Source of the DNA: a virus
Virus record (IMG/VR): IMGVR_UViG_3300033156_000312
Span: 1 to 64,000 of that record
DNA length: 64,000 bases
Strand: one strand, 5' to 3'
The notes under the pieces were generated by a model. It was not told where the DNA came from, ran no database searches, and saw nothing but the letters and a program-made list of their open reading frames with translations. Shown here piece after piece: positions 13,995-21,814 of the stretch (positions are counted from its first letter, which is position 1; every line of letters starts with the position of its first letter). The translations under genes and the position numbers were made by a program.

Positions 13995-14506
13995 GAAAAG
14001 CAAGAAATAAAAATAGCTTGTTTAGAAAAATACGAAGATACGACAAAAAATATACAATTCGCACAAAGATTCGCAGAATATATAGGAGAATAATGAATAC
14101 TATTACTAAAACTCCTTTTTATATTAGACGTTTCATACAACGAGGCAAAAGAGGATATGCTAATTGCGATACTTGGAATTTTTGTTACTATTTGTCAGAT
14201 GTGATAGGAAAAGGAACAAGACATCTTAAAAGACAACTAAATGGACATCCAGACAGTTTAACAGAAGGTCAATGGGTTGATACTCTAAATAGTATTGCTA
14301 ACACTTTTGATATTGCTCGAAATATAATTAATGGAGATTTATATTTAATAGAAGATGAGGATGACCGAAAAAAATGGGCAAAAAATTTAAAGAAAATTAA
14401 TAAAAAATATAAAGATAATGCAAGATGTATGACAGATACAGAAATTAGGGAATTCAATAGAGGTTGGCGGTTGTTTAAAGAATATTTCTTTAGCTTATGG
14501 GATTAG
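13991..14506 (+). CDS. conserved phage protein with basic N-terminus
   Basis: 171 residues. The core after residue 45 (RGKRGYANCDTWNFCYYLSD, then WVDTLNSIANTFDIAR) resembles a family often found in phages of Firmicutes in which RGyrGys--DlWNf-sYL is followed by a helix pair; function unknown. Two in-frame starts both have good ribosome sites: ATG 13991 (GGAGGTATT) and ATG 14093 (AGGAGAATA). The second would remove a very basic 34-residue tail. Confidence 0.65.
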   Translation: MRKARNKNSLFRKIRRYDKKYTIRTKIRRIYRRIMNTITKTPFYIRRFIQRGKRGYANCDTWNFCYYLSDVIGKGTRHLKRQLNGHPDSLTEGQWVDTLNSIANTFDIARNIINGDLYLIEDEDDRKKWAKNLKKINKKYKDNARCMTDTEIREFNRGWRLFKEYFFSLWD

Positions 14507-14516
14507 GAGAAATAGA

Positions 14517-14672
14517 ATGGAATGTAAATACTGCAAAAGAGAATTACCTAATAAAAAACATGAAACAAAAAATGGCTGTATCTGGTGCGATTCTAAATAT
14601 CATTATAAACAGCAAAAAATAGAATTCTTAAAAATATTGTCGGAACTCATTAAGATATATAGAGTTAGATAA
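14517..14672 (+). CDS. 51-aa zinc-knuckle protein
   Basis: 51 residues beginning MECKYCKRELPNKKHE with CIWCDS a little later: two CxxC pairs that form a small zinc ribbon, followed by a helix (KIEFLKILSELIKIY). TAGGAGAAATAG is the ribosome site. It is the last gene before the second strong promoter. Function unknown, probably nucleic-acid or protein binding. Confidence 0.6.
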   Translation: MECKYCKRELPNKKHETKNGCIWCDSKYHYKQQKIEFLKILSELIKIYRVR

Positions 14673-14704
14673 ATGTTAAACAAAAAAAAGTAAGTTTGTC
14701 TGAC

Positions 14705-14734
14705 TTGTCAGTGCTACTAAAAGTATGATATACT
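14705..14734 (+). promoter_or_regulatory. strong sigma70-type promoter, second copy
   Basis: TTGTCA (14705-14710), an 18-bp spacer and TATACT (14729-14734) with extended -10 TG (14726-14727). It shares CAGTGC after the -35 box and GTATGATATACTTATAGT around the -10 box with the promoter at 485-514. It should drive the 14.76 kb and following genes. Confidence 0.8.
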
Positions 14735-14761
14735 TATAGTGAGAGGGAAAGAAGATATTAC

Positions 14762-14974
14762 ATGAAGAATCCTAAACTTAGAATTAGAAAAAAGATAAAA
14801 ATATCAGGGATTAAACGTCTCAAAAATTTAATTAAAGAAGATATTCATTATGGATTATTGGATATTGAACCTTATATAGTTGCTGATATTATGAGAAGAT
14901 TAAAAAAAGAAGGTATTATTTATGTCTCGAAAACATCGAAGAAAAATAGAAAGAAAAAGAAGAGAAAAAAATAA
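14762..14974 (+). CDS. basic hypothetical protein
   Basis: 70 residues, first gene after the 14705-14734 promoter. It starts KNPKLRIRKKIKISG and ends in a run of Lys/Arg. The middle (DIEPYIVADIMRRLKKEGII) could be a small winged-helix-like element. No family is recognised. It overlaps the next gene by 53 nt, more than usual in this genome. Confidence 0.55.
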   Translation: MKNPKLRIRKKIKISGIKRLKNLIKEDIHYGLLDIEPYIVADIMRRLKKEGIIYVSKTSKKNRKKKKRKK

Positions 14975-15158
14975 ATCTCGTAGGAGAAAAGGATGGCTTA
15001 GCAAACATTTAGATAGTGCTCCTACGAATAGATGGACAAAGATAACTACCTATTTTTTAATGTTATTTGAATTTGTTTTTGTTATTTGGTGGCTTCAAGA
15101 ATTACTTTTAAATTGGAATGAAATTATAACAAAATTTAAACAGTTGATAGGGAGATAA
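14922..15158 (+). CDS. single-pass membrane protein with Arg-rich N-terminus
   Basis: 78 residues: the first 25 are Arg/Lys-rich (KHRRKIERKRREKNKSRRRK), then a linker, then one membrane span (ITTYFLMLFEFVFVIWWLQE). By the positive-inside rule the basic end should face the cytoplasm, where it may touch nucleic acid or lipid head groups. AGAAGG precedes ATG by about 10 nt. Function unknown. Confidence 0.55.
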   Translation: MSRKHRRKIERKRREKNKSRRRKGWLSKHLDSAPTNRWTKITTYFLMLFEFVFVIWWLQELLLNWNEIITKFKQLIGR

Positions 15159-15161
15159 AAA

Positions 15162-15530
15162 ATGAGAGAGATTAAATTTAAGGCTTGGAATAAAAAAGAT
15201 AACTGTTGGTTAGGAGTTGAATTAACACTAAAAGATTTTGAAGAAAATAAGGGCATAACGACCAATGCTGACGATTTTATATTTTCGCAATACACGGGCT
15301 TGAAAGACAAGAACGGTAAAGAGATATACGAAGGGGATATAGTTGAAATGGATGTATGGTGGAAAAGACACAATTATAAAGAATTAGTAAAATTTGAAGA
15401 TGGTAGGTTTTATCCTTTTACAGAGTATTATCATACTTGTGAGGGAATAAAATTAATTTTGTCTGATATACATTGTAAAATAATTGGTAACATTTATGAA
15501 AATCCTGAGCTTATGGAGAAAACAAAATGA
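15162..15530 (+). CDS. YopX-family protein
   Basis: 122 residues. REIKFKAWNK at the start, QYTGLKDKNGKEIYEGDIV in the middle and IIGNIYENPEL at the end are the landmarks of YopX (PF09643), a small all-beta family found in many phages of Firmicutes and others. The biochemical role is unknown. AGGGAGATAAAA precedes ATG. Confidence 0.85.
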   Translation: MREIKFKAWNKKDNCWLGVELTLKDFEENKGITTNADDFIFSQYTGLKDKNGKEIYEGDIVEMDVWWKRHNYKELVKFEDGRFYPFTEYYHTCEGIKLILSDIHCKIIGNIYENPELMEKTK

Positions 15531-15988
15531 TAGAATTTACTTATTTATATAGAATAGGGTTAGCCCTTATATTAAGCTTATTTATAGGTTGGGAAAGAGA
15601 ACAACAGCATAAAGGGGCAGGGCTTAGAACTATCTCTTTAATTACTCTGGGAGCTACTCTAATAGTTATTACTACTTTAAAATGGGACATATATAAGGGA
15701 TTAAATAATTCTTTTGATGCAATCAGAGCAATTGCTTATTATCTCGTAGGAATTGGGTTTGTTGGTGGAGGATTGATAAGACAGAAGAATGGAAAACTTT
15801 TAGGACTTACAACTGCTTCTTTATTGCTTCCCGTATCAGTAATAGGTTTCTTATGTGGAATGGGAGAATATATATTAGCAGTTATTTCAGCAATAATTAT
15901 TTTCTTTATTCTTAAATTGAAATATGTGAAAATTAGATTTGAAAAAGTTAACAGAAGAAGAAAAAGAAGATGCAGAAGAATAAAGTAG
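15527..15988 (+). CDS. MgtC/SapB-family membrane protein
   Basis: 153 residues. The MgtC/SapB hallmark order is present: GLALILSLFIGWERE, then KGAGLRTISLITLGA, then GIGFVGGGLI and LGLTTASLLL, over four to five membrane spans. Full MgtC has an extra C-terminal cytoplasmic domain; here only a basic tail remains (NRRRKRRCRR). MgtC in pathogens inhibits the F1Fo ATP synthase and is needed in low Mg2+. In a phage it could tune host energy or ion balance. ATGA-coupled to the YopX gene. Confidence 0.8.
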   Translation: MIEFTYLYRIGLALILSLFIGWEREQQHKGAGLRTISLITLGATLIVITTLKWDIYKGLNNSFDAIRAIAYYLVGIGFVGGGLIRQKNGKLLGLTTASLLLPVSVIGFLCGMGEYILAVISAIIIFFILKLKYVKIRFEKVNRRRKRRCRRIK

Positions 15989-16185
15989 AGATATTAAGAA
16001 ATGCTAACACTTCAATCTGTTGGACTTGTGAAGGATTAAGAGCCATTTATAATAAGAAAAAAGATACTATTGATATTTGTCCTACTTGTAATGGCACAGG
16101 TATATTCGTAGAAACGCATTATTATCATATATTTATTGATAAAAAAGGTAATAAATGTGCTATTGATTCTGATACTTTAGCATAA
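15970..16185 (+). CDS. DnaJ-type zinc-finger small protein
   Basis: 71 residues with CWTCEG (19-24) and CPTCNGTG (about 38-45), the CxxCxG repeats typical of DnaJ-like zinc modules, in a single copy. The rest (VETHYYHIFIDKKGNKCAI) looks like beta strands. Such single modules occur in many phages, with unknown targets. It overlaps the MgtC-like gene by 19 nt. Confidence 0.6.
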   Translation: MQKNKVEILRNANTSICWTCEGLRAIYNKKKDTIDICPTCNGTGIFVETHYYHIFIDKKGNKCAIDSDTLA

Positions 16186-16198
16186 AAGGACAATCATT

Positions 16199-16885
16199 AT
16201 GAATAAACGTAATTTGACATATTATTGTAAAAATTGTAAAACTGTTATCGGTTGGAAATCTGCTTTATATGGTTCTGGATTATGTATTTCTTGTTCTGTT
16301 AAAATTAGATGGAAAGATAAAAAATATAGACAAAAAATGAATCGAATAGGTAAGAAAGCAAACGCTTATAAATCTGGTATATATTGTAAAAATCATAAGA
16401 ATCACTGTATAGATTGTGGAAAGGAAATAACTTCAACTGCAAAAAGATGCAATTCTTGTGCTGTTATAAAACATGGCAAATGTATAAATCAAAATTATTG
16501 TATAGATTGTGATAAAGTAATTAGTTTCGGCACAGCTATATATGGTCAAGGAAGATGTAAAAGTTGTGCTAAAAAAGGAAATTTGAATGGTAATTATATA
16601 GACGGAACATCGTATGAACCTTATAGTTCCGAATTTACACAAAGATTGAAATATGAAATTAGAGAAAGAGATAATTTTGAATGTCAAAATTGTTATATGA
16701 CAGAAGAAGAACATCTTTCAGTTTATGGAAGAGTATTGGAAGTTCATCATATTGATTATAATAAACAAAATTGTAATAAAAATAATTTGGTAACTTTATG
16801 TAAACAATGTAATTTAAGAGTAAATAAGAATAGAGATTATTGGTTTGCTTATTTTACTTATATTTTCAATCAGGAAATCAATTAA
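16199..16885 (+). CDS. HNH homing endonuclease with N-terminal zinc modules
   Basis: 228 residues. Three CxxC/CxxC zinc modules (YYCKNCKT, HCIDCGKEI, YCIDCDKVI) precede a classic HNH domain: FECQNC, LEVHHIDYNK, NNLVTLCKQCN. The C-terminal RDYWFAYFTYIF is shared with two other loci in this window (30.4 and 38.9 kb). Free-standing HNH genes cut an intron-less or gene-less allele and spread by repair. It lies just upstream of a resolvase-like gene, without sign of a self-splicing intron. Confidence 0.85.
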   Translation: MNKRNLTYYCKNCKTVIGWKSALYGSGLCISCSVKIRWKDKKYRQKMNRIGKKANAYKSGIYCKNHKNHCIDCGKEITSTAKRCNSCAVIKHGKCINQNYCIDCDKVISFGTAIYGQGRCKSCAKKGNLNGNYIDGTSYEPYSSEFTQRLKYEIRERDNFECQNCYMTEEEHLSVYGRVLEVHHIDYNKQNCNKNNLVTLCKQCNLRVNKNRDYWFAYFTYIFNQEIN

Positions 16886-17172
16886 TGAAAAGAAAATCAA
16901 AGAATAAAGGTCGTAAATTTGAAGAAAAAGTAAGAAAGACAATCAATTCAGGACAATTGTGGTTTGATAAAGGAGATTTAAAGAGTAAAGATTACGTAAT
17001 TGAATGTAAGTTTACGGAAAAGACAGGATATAGAATTACGAAGAAATTATTAAAAAAGCTGTGGGAAGAGGCATTGGAAGCGAACAAAATGCCTGCTCTT
17101 GTAATTGGCATACAAGATGAACAAGATAAATGGATTGTAAAAGCTGTTATTGAAAAAAAGAGGAGGCGATAA
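16885..17172 (+). CDS. PD-(D/E)xK nuclease, Holliday-junction-resolvase-like
   Basis: 95 residues from ATG 16885, which overlaps the HNH stop (TAATG). GRKFEEKVRKT supplies the first acidic residue, and KDYVIECKF gives D36 and E40-x-K42, the catalytic core of the PD-(D/E)xK fold as in archaeal Hjc and related phage nucleases. It probably resolves branched DNA or acts as a junction endonuclease. Small size and neighbouring replication genes fit. A general nuclease of the same fold is the alternative. Confidence 0.65.
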   Translation: MKRKSKNKGRKFEEKVRKTINSGQLWFDKGDLKSKDYVIECKFTEKTGYRITKKLLKKLWEEALEANKMPALVIGIQDEQDKWIVKAVIEKKRRR

Positions 17173-17174
17173 CA

Positions 17175-18293
17175 ATGAAATGGAATAGAGATAGACTAAA
17201 TTTAATTAAAGCTTATCTGACCCAGGGCTATACCTACGCCGAGATAGCCAAGAAGTTAAAATTGACCTATGACCAAGTGGGCCACGCTGTCAACCGTTAT
17301 AATCTAAAAGATGATATAGTGAAAGAATTAACGACAGTGAAGAAAGGCACGAAGCTAAAGAAAGATGAGATAGCTCAAGTGGCTCGAATTCTTGGAGAAA
17401 GACTTTATGAGAATTATAAAAAAATTGAGATAGTTGAGCCCAAAGCTACTTCTTGTAAAGGTAAGAGAGAAGAAATGTCTGTTCTTGACCTTTCTGATTT
17501 GCATATTGGTATGATTAACAAAGTTTTTGACAGCGAAAGCGGAAAACAAGCAGTTACATACAATATGAATATATTTAGAAAGGAAATGGGGATATTACAA
17601 AATTCCATTGAACAAATACACGATATTCTCTCTCATTCCTACAATTTGAAAGAACTTACTATTTTCTTACTTGGGGATATAGTAACAAATGATAGAATAT
17701 TCCCAGAGCAAACATTTGAAATAGAGAAAGTAGTAGGCGACCAAGTATTTGACGCTGTAACTTATCTTACAAAGTTTATAACCAATTTGCTAAACTTATA
17801 TGAAAAGATTACAGTAGTCGGAGTTGTAGGAAATCATGGCAGGTCAAATCCTACTCATTATTCAGAGCCAGTAGAGAATAATTTTGAATATTTTCTCTAC
17901 AAAATGCTTCAAAAACAGTTTGCAGACAGTAAAAGAGTGAATGTTATTGTTCCACAAACTCGTAGATATATTCACAAAATTTATAAATGGAGACATCTTA
18001 TAGAGCACGGCGATTCAATGCGAGGAAGTAGTGATTCTTATATTGAGAAACAAATCAAAGATTTATCTCTCAATATTGGAGGATTTGATGTTATGCACTT
18101 TGGTCATTACCATAAATTAAAAGAAAGAGAGATGGCTGATAAGGTATTGATAAAACAGAATGGATGTTGGATTGAGAAAGATAATTATGCTTTCAAGAAA
18201 TTCAAAACTTATTCTGTTCCCAAACAGCATTTCTTTGGTTGTTCTCCAAAGCGAGTTGAAACCTGGGGATATAAAATTGACCTAAGGGGTTGA
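17175..18293 (+). CDS. HTH-metallophosphoesterase fusion
   Basis: 372 residues. Residues 7-44 form a helix-turn-helix (YTYAEIAKKLKLTYDQVGHAV), and from about 100 a phosphoesterase domain carries LSDLHIG, LLGDIV, VGNHGR and HFGHYH. The combination suggests a DNA-directed phosphoesterase or nuclease. GAGGAGGCGATAAC gives a strong start. The first 150 bp are visibly more GC-rich than the surroundings. Similar HTH-phosphoesterases occur in many large phages, usually without assigned roles. Confidence 0.75.
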   Translation: MKWNRDRLNLIKAYLTQGYTYAEIAKKLKLTYDQVGHAVNRYNLKDDIVKELTTVKKGTKLKKDEIAQVARILGERLYENYKKIEIVEPKATSCKGKREEMSVLDLSDLHIGMINKVFDSESGKQAVTYNMNIFRKEMGILQNSIEQIHDILSHSYNLKELTIFLLGDIVTNDRIFPEQTFEIEKVVGDQVFDAVTYLTKFITNLLNLYEKITVVGVVGNHGRSNPTHYSEPVENNFEYFLYKMLQKQFADSKRVNVIVPQTRRYIHKIYKWRHLIEHGDSMRGSSDSYIEKQIKDLSLNIGGFDVMHFGHYHKLKEREMADKVLIKQNGCWIEKDNYAFKKFKTYSVPKQHFFGCSPKRVETWGYKIDLRG

Positions 18294-18344
18294 GAACAAA
18301 GGACTTATGACAAATAAATGCGGACGAAAAATAAGGAGGAAGTA

Positions 18345-18596
18345 ATGACAAAGTATCCTAAGTTTGAAAAAGTAGATGACCATACTATTCGTATAATTAT
18401 GGAAAAAGCTAATGAAGTTTCATTAGCGAAGATTATACAAAACAGAGAACAATTATTACAACAAAAGAAAATGGTCGAAGAAGCACTTAAAAATGTAGAA
18501 AAAGTGCTTGAAAATGCAAAAAAATTAGGTATAACTCCGAAAGAGGTAACGTCTAATGACAGCCGAGATAATAAAAATTCAAAAAAGACCGAGTAA
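18345..18596 (+). CDS. coiled-coil hypothetical protein
   Basis: 83 residues from ATG 18345, chosen because AAGGAGGAAGTA is directly upstream. A strand-rich N-terminus (FEKVDDHTIRIIM) precedes a long coiled coil (QLLQQKKMVEEALKNVEKVL). The polar tail reads NDSRDNKNSKKTE. No family is recognised. It overlaps the next gene by 41 nt. Confidence 0.65.
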   Translation: MTKYPKFEKVDDHTIRIIMEKANEVSLAKIIQNREQLLQQKKMVEEALKNVEKVLENAKKLGITPKEVTSNDSRDNKNSKKTE

Positions 18597-18798
18597 ATAT
18601 GGTGGGTTTTTCTATTTAGTTTGTTTCAAAGGTCTTAATGGACAGAGTTATATTTCGTATATTTATCCCAAAATGCGAAACTATGCACGTTGGAAAAAAG
18701 TTTTAGATGTAGGAATAACTTTATCAGGACTTCATTTAGTTAAAGGTAAAAGAAATCTTGTTGACGCAGATAGCCGCTTCGTGAAAGTTGAGGAATAG
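18556..18798 (+). CDS. small beta-rich hypothetical protein
   Basis: 80 residues, MTAEIIKIQKRPSKYGG onward, with alternating strands (FFYLVCFKGLNGQSYISYIY) that suggest an OB-like barrel. AGAGGTAAC lies upstream. No exact family is recognised. It precedes two further genes leading into the primase-helicase, so a nucleic-acid role is possible. Confidence 0.55.
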   Translation: MTAEIIKIQKRPSKYGGFFYLVCFKGLNGQSYISYIYPKMRNYARWKKVLDVGITLSGLHLVKGKRNLVDADSRFVKVEE

Positions 18799-18800
18799 TT

Positions 18801-19022
18801 ATGGCAAGGAGAAAAAGAATGAAACACGTAAAGAAAAATAGGTCATTTGGACATAGACATAAGCATAACAAGAAAAGCGTAGCCGAACGGAAACGTATTA
18901 AAAATCTTTTGAAACGATGGAAAAAACAAGGTCGAGATGACCTTTTAAATCAATACTTTCGTCAACAACAATTAGGAACTTTAGGAATATATGAAGTTCC
19001 TATAACTCCAAAAGGAATTTAA
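18801..19022 (+). CDS. Lys/Arg/His-rich hypothetical protein
   Basis: 73 residues with a strongly basic first two thirds (RRKRMKHVKKNRSFGHRHK) and a neutral end (LGIYEVPITPKGI). TGAGGAATAG is the ribosome site. The composition suggests RNA or DNA binding. It lies immediately before the primase-helicase gene. Confidence 0.6.
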   Translation: MARRKRMKHVKKNRSFGHRHKHNKKSVAERKRIKNLLKRWKKQGRDDLLNQYFRQQQLGTLGIYEVPITPKGI

Positions 19023-19023
19023 T

Positions 19024-20913
19024 ATGCAATATAAACAAATAATTCTATCAAAGCTTATTGACTATTTAAAGTATAAAAAAATCAAATTGAGTCGAGGGCA
19101 TATAAAGACTTTTTCTTGTCCTTTTTGTGGCAAGACAGCAACATTATTACCAAACTCTCATTATGTAAATTGTTTTTTTTGTCGTCCTAAAGAAAATTTT
19201 GGAGAATATTTTACAGTTATAGATATTGCAAGAAAATTGGATAAACCAGATGCTTCAGATGAAGAAATCTTACAATATCTTAAAGATATATTAAACATTA
19301 AAGTAATGACAAAACAAGATGAAGTAAAAGTAGAAGATATATTAAAGAAATATCAAGAATGGGGGTTCGATTTAGTTCCAATAGTTACTAATGGAAAAAT
19401 TCCCGCAGAAAAAGAATGGACAAAGAAAACCCATAAAGATATAAATGAATGGATGCGATGGATAAAAGACGGTCTTAACATAGGAGTTAAAACGGGAAAA
19501 GTAAGCAATATTATTGTAGTGGATATAGACCAAAAACCAATACCAAATGAAATCAAAAATTTATTAAGAGATGATAGCACTTTTATTCAAGAAACAACAA
19601 AGGGCTATCATTTATTTTATAAATATGACTCTGACTTACCAAAAACTCGTATAGATGAAATCAAAATAGATATAGAGAATGATGGTGGGCAAGTTGTGAT
19701 ATATCCTTCGAGAATTAAAGATAAGGAAAGAAAAATTCAACAATTTGGAAAGATAGCAGAAATGCCCGAAGAATTAAAAGAATATCTAAAGAAACAAATG
19801 ACCGTCCCTCGCAAAACTCAAAGTGAAAAGATAAGTGAAGATATACAAACAGAAGATTTTAATTTAGGGGTATTGGGAGAAGGACAAAGAAATTCATCTT
19901 TAGTAAGAATAGGTGGAATTTTGAGAAAAGAACTTAATAAAAAACAAACCGAGTATACTTTACATATGCTTAATAAAGTTTTATGTAAACGACCTCTCCC
20001 CGTCAAAGAAATGCGAGCTATGATAAATAGCTTAGATAAATATACTCACTTTGATGAAAAAGAGTTGGCTCATAAAGTATTAGAATATTTGAGAGACATA
20101 GAAGAAGCTAATAGAAATGAAATTGCTATGGCAATAGTAGGAACTAATCGAGGAGAGGAAAAAAAGAGAATAGATAAAGCTCTACAATATTTGGTTAAAG
20201 AAAGATATGTATCTAAAATAGGGAGAAGTTATTCCATTCGAAAAAAAGTAGAATGGAAAGAAACTTTGATTAATATAGGAGTTCCGATTGATTTTCAAAT
20301 GCCATATTTTTATGATTTAATGCACTTTCATTTTGGAGATTTAATTATTATCGGGTCAAGAAACGCTACAGGAAAAACTCATATAGCCATGAATATAGTT
20401 AAACAATTAGTTGAACAGAAAATTACTCCTTATTATCTTTCTCTTGAAGGTGGTTCAAGATGGGCAAAAATAGCACTACAACTCGGATTAAAAGAAAGAG
20501 ATTTTAAGTGGGAAGAAACTTCTAATCCTAATAATGTAGAATTAGAACAAAATGCTATTACTATAATTGATTGGTTATGTCCAAAAAGTTATGCAGAAAC
20601 AGATAAAATATTACAAAACTTAAATGATAAAGTGCGTGAAACTAAAGGAATATTAATTGTTTTTGTTCAGTTACGAGATAATAACGAATGGTTAGCTAAA
20701 GATTTAATAAAACAATTCCCTGCTTTTGCTTGTAGATATATTTATGATAATGAAGATAGTGGAGAATATGGCAAATTTAAAATAGACAAATTAAGAGATG
20801 CTAAAATACGTATTAAAAGTTATGAATTACCAGCATATTATAATTGGGAAACTAAAGAACTCATATTAGTTTCAGAATTAGAACAAAAAAAGAAATTAGA
20901 AAATGAAGAATAA
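19024..20913 (+). CDS. primase-helicase (AEP prim-pol plus RecA-fold ATPase)
   Basis: 629 residues. An N-terminal zinc finger uses C32, C35, C50 and C53. Residues 100-265 fit the prim-pol domain: IGVKTGKVSNIIVVDIDQ, ETTKGYHLFYKY and GGQVVIYPS, with the Asp pair in VVDID as the metal site. A winged-helix-like linker follows, and the C-terminus is a RecA-fold ATPase with Walker A GSRNATGKTH (about 443-452). It should make primers and perhaps unwind DNA at the fork, replacing DnaG and DnaB. The Walker B region appears degenerate (ILIVFVQLRDN), so the ATPase half may be atypical. Confidence 0.8.
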   Translation: MQYKQIILSKLIDYLKYKKIKLSRGHIKTFSCPFCGKTATLLPNSHYVNCFFCRPKENFGEYFTVIDIARKLDKPDASDEEILQYLKDILNIKVMTKQDEVKVEDILKKYQEWGFDLVPIVTNGKIPAEKEWTKKTHKDINEWMRWIKDGLNIGVKTGKVSNIIVVDIDQKPIPNEIKNLLRDDSTFIQETTKGYHLFYKYDSDLPKTRIDEIKIDIENDGGQVVIYPSRIKDKERKIQQFGKIAEMPEELKEYLKKQMTVPRKTQSEKISEDIQTEDFNLGVLGEGQRNSSLVRIGGILRKELNKKQTEYTLHMLNKVLCKRPLPVKEMRAMINSLDKYTHFDEKELAHKVLEYLRDIEEANRNEIAMAIVGTNRGEEKKRIDKALQYLVKERYVSKIGRSYSIRKKVEWKETLINIGVPIDFQMPYFYDLMHFHFGDLIIIGSRNATGKTHIAMNIVKQLVEQKITPYYLSLEGGSRWAKIALQLGLKERDFKWEETSNPNNVELEQNAITIIDWLCPKSYAETDKILQNLNDKVRETKGILIVFVQLRDNNEWLAKDLIKQFPAFACRYIYDNEDSGEYGKFKIDKLRDAKIRIKSYELPAYYNWETKELILVSELEQKKKLENEE

Positions 20914-21814
20914 AAAATTAAATCAATATATAATATCAGCTAAAAAGTTAATCAACATGCCTTATAATCAATTAAATTTAGCTAATTACAAGAAAAAATT
21001 TGTTAATATTTATAAATTAAAAAATATACACTTTATAAATACTTCTTCTAAAAAACCTATTAAATTAATGTCTGGACAATCTAAAAATGCAGGTATTATT
21101 GCTTCTTCAATTCCATCTTCCAAAAGAAATATTTATTTAATAGGTAAGGGGATTTTATTTGATGCAGGAGGATATGATTTAAAATCTTCTGGAAAAATGA
21201 ATAATATGAAATGTGATATGAGCGGAATGGCAATAGCATTTGCTGTATCTTCTTATTTTAAAAATAATAATGTAATCGCTTATTGTCCTGTCGCTACAAA
21301 TTTTATACATAATAACCAAATTACTCCTGGCGATTACATCAAGATAGGAAATAAAACTGTAGAAATAACAAATACAGATGCAGAAGGTAGATTAATTTTA
21401 GCTGAAGCATTAAGTCAACTTACTGTTGAAAAGAATGATATAATTATAACAATAGCTACTTTAACAGGAGTATGTGCTTATGCTATTGGAGAAAAAGCAA
21501 CCGCTTTTATGACTCCAACTAAAGAATTTACTCATAAATACAAACTTGCGAGCAAAAAAGCAAACGAACTTGCTTGGAGACTTCCATTATGGGACTATTT
21601 ACAAAAATCTTTTAATAAAAAAAGAATAACGAATACTTCTAAGGAAAAATGTGGGACTATTATGGGGGGAATGTTCCTAAAACAATTTATTCCAAACCCC
21701 AAAAATTGGATTCATCTCGATATAGCTTATTCGGCTTATGATAACAAAAAAAATAAGGCGACTGGAGAACCTATAATGAGTTTAGTTTACTTTGTTGAGG
21801 AGTTATTGAAATGA
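20903..21814 (+). CDS. leucyl aminopeptidase (M17)
   Basis: 303 residues. All M17 active-site residues are visible: K82 and D87 in GKGILFDAGG, K94 in YDLKSSGKM, D105 in MKCDMSG, and D159, E161, R163 in NTDAEGRLILAEAL. Bacterial PepA has about 500 residues; here the N-terminal domain is reduced to about 70 residues. M17 enzymes remove N-terminal residues using two metals in hexamers; PepA also binds DNA in site-specific recombination. Its place between the primase-helicase and a RuvC-like resolvase makes a DNA-linked role worth considering. Overlaps both neighbours. Confidence 0.85.
   Translation: MKNKKLNQYIISAKKLINMPYNQLNLANYKKKFVNIYKLKNIHFINTSSKKPIKLMSGQSKNAGIIASSIPSSKRNIYLIGKGILFDAGGYDLKSSGKMNNMKCDMSGMAIAFAVSSYFKNNNVIAYCPVATNFIHNNQITPGDYIKIGNKTVEITNTDAEGRLILAEALSQLTVEKNDIIITIATLTGVCAYAIGEKATAFMTPTKEFTHKYKLASKKANELAWRLPLWDYLQKSFNKKRITNTSKEKCGTIMGGMFLKQFIPNPKNWIHLDIAYSAYDNKKNKATGEPIMSLVYFVEELLK

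Noticed and set aside
16840-16884. Longer start for the Hjc-like gene inside the HNH gene
   Set aside because: The extra residues copy the HNH tail DNA in another frame and also appear at 30399; ATG 16885 at a TAATG junction fits better.
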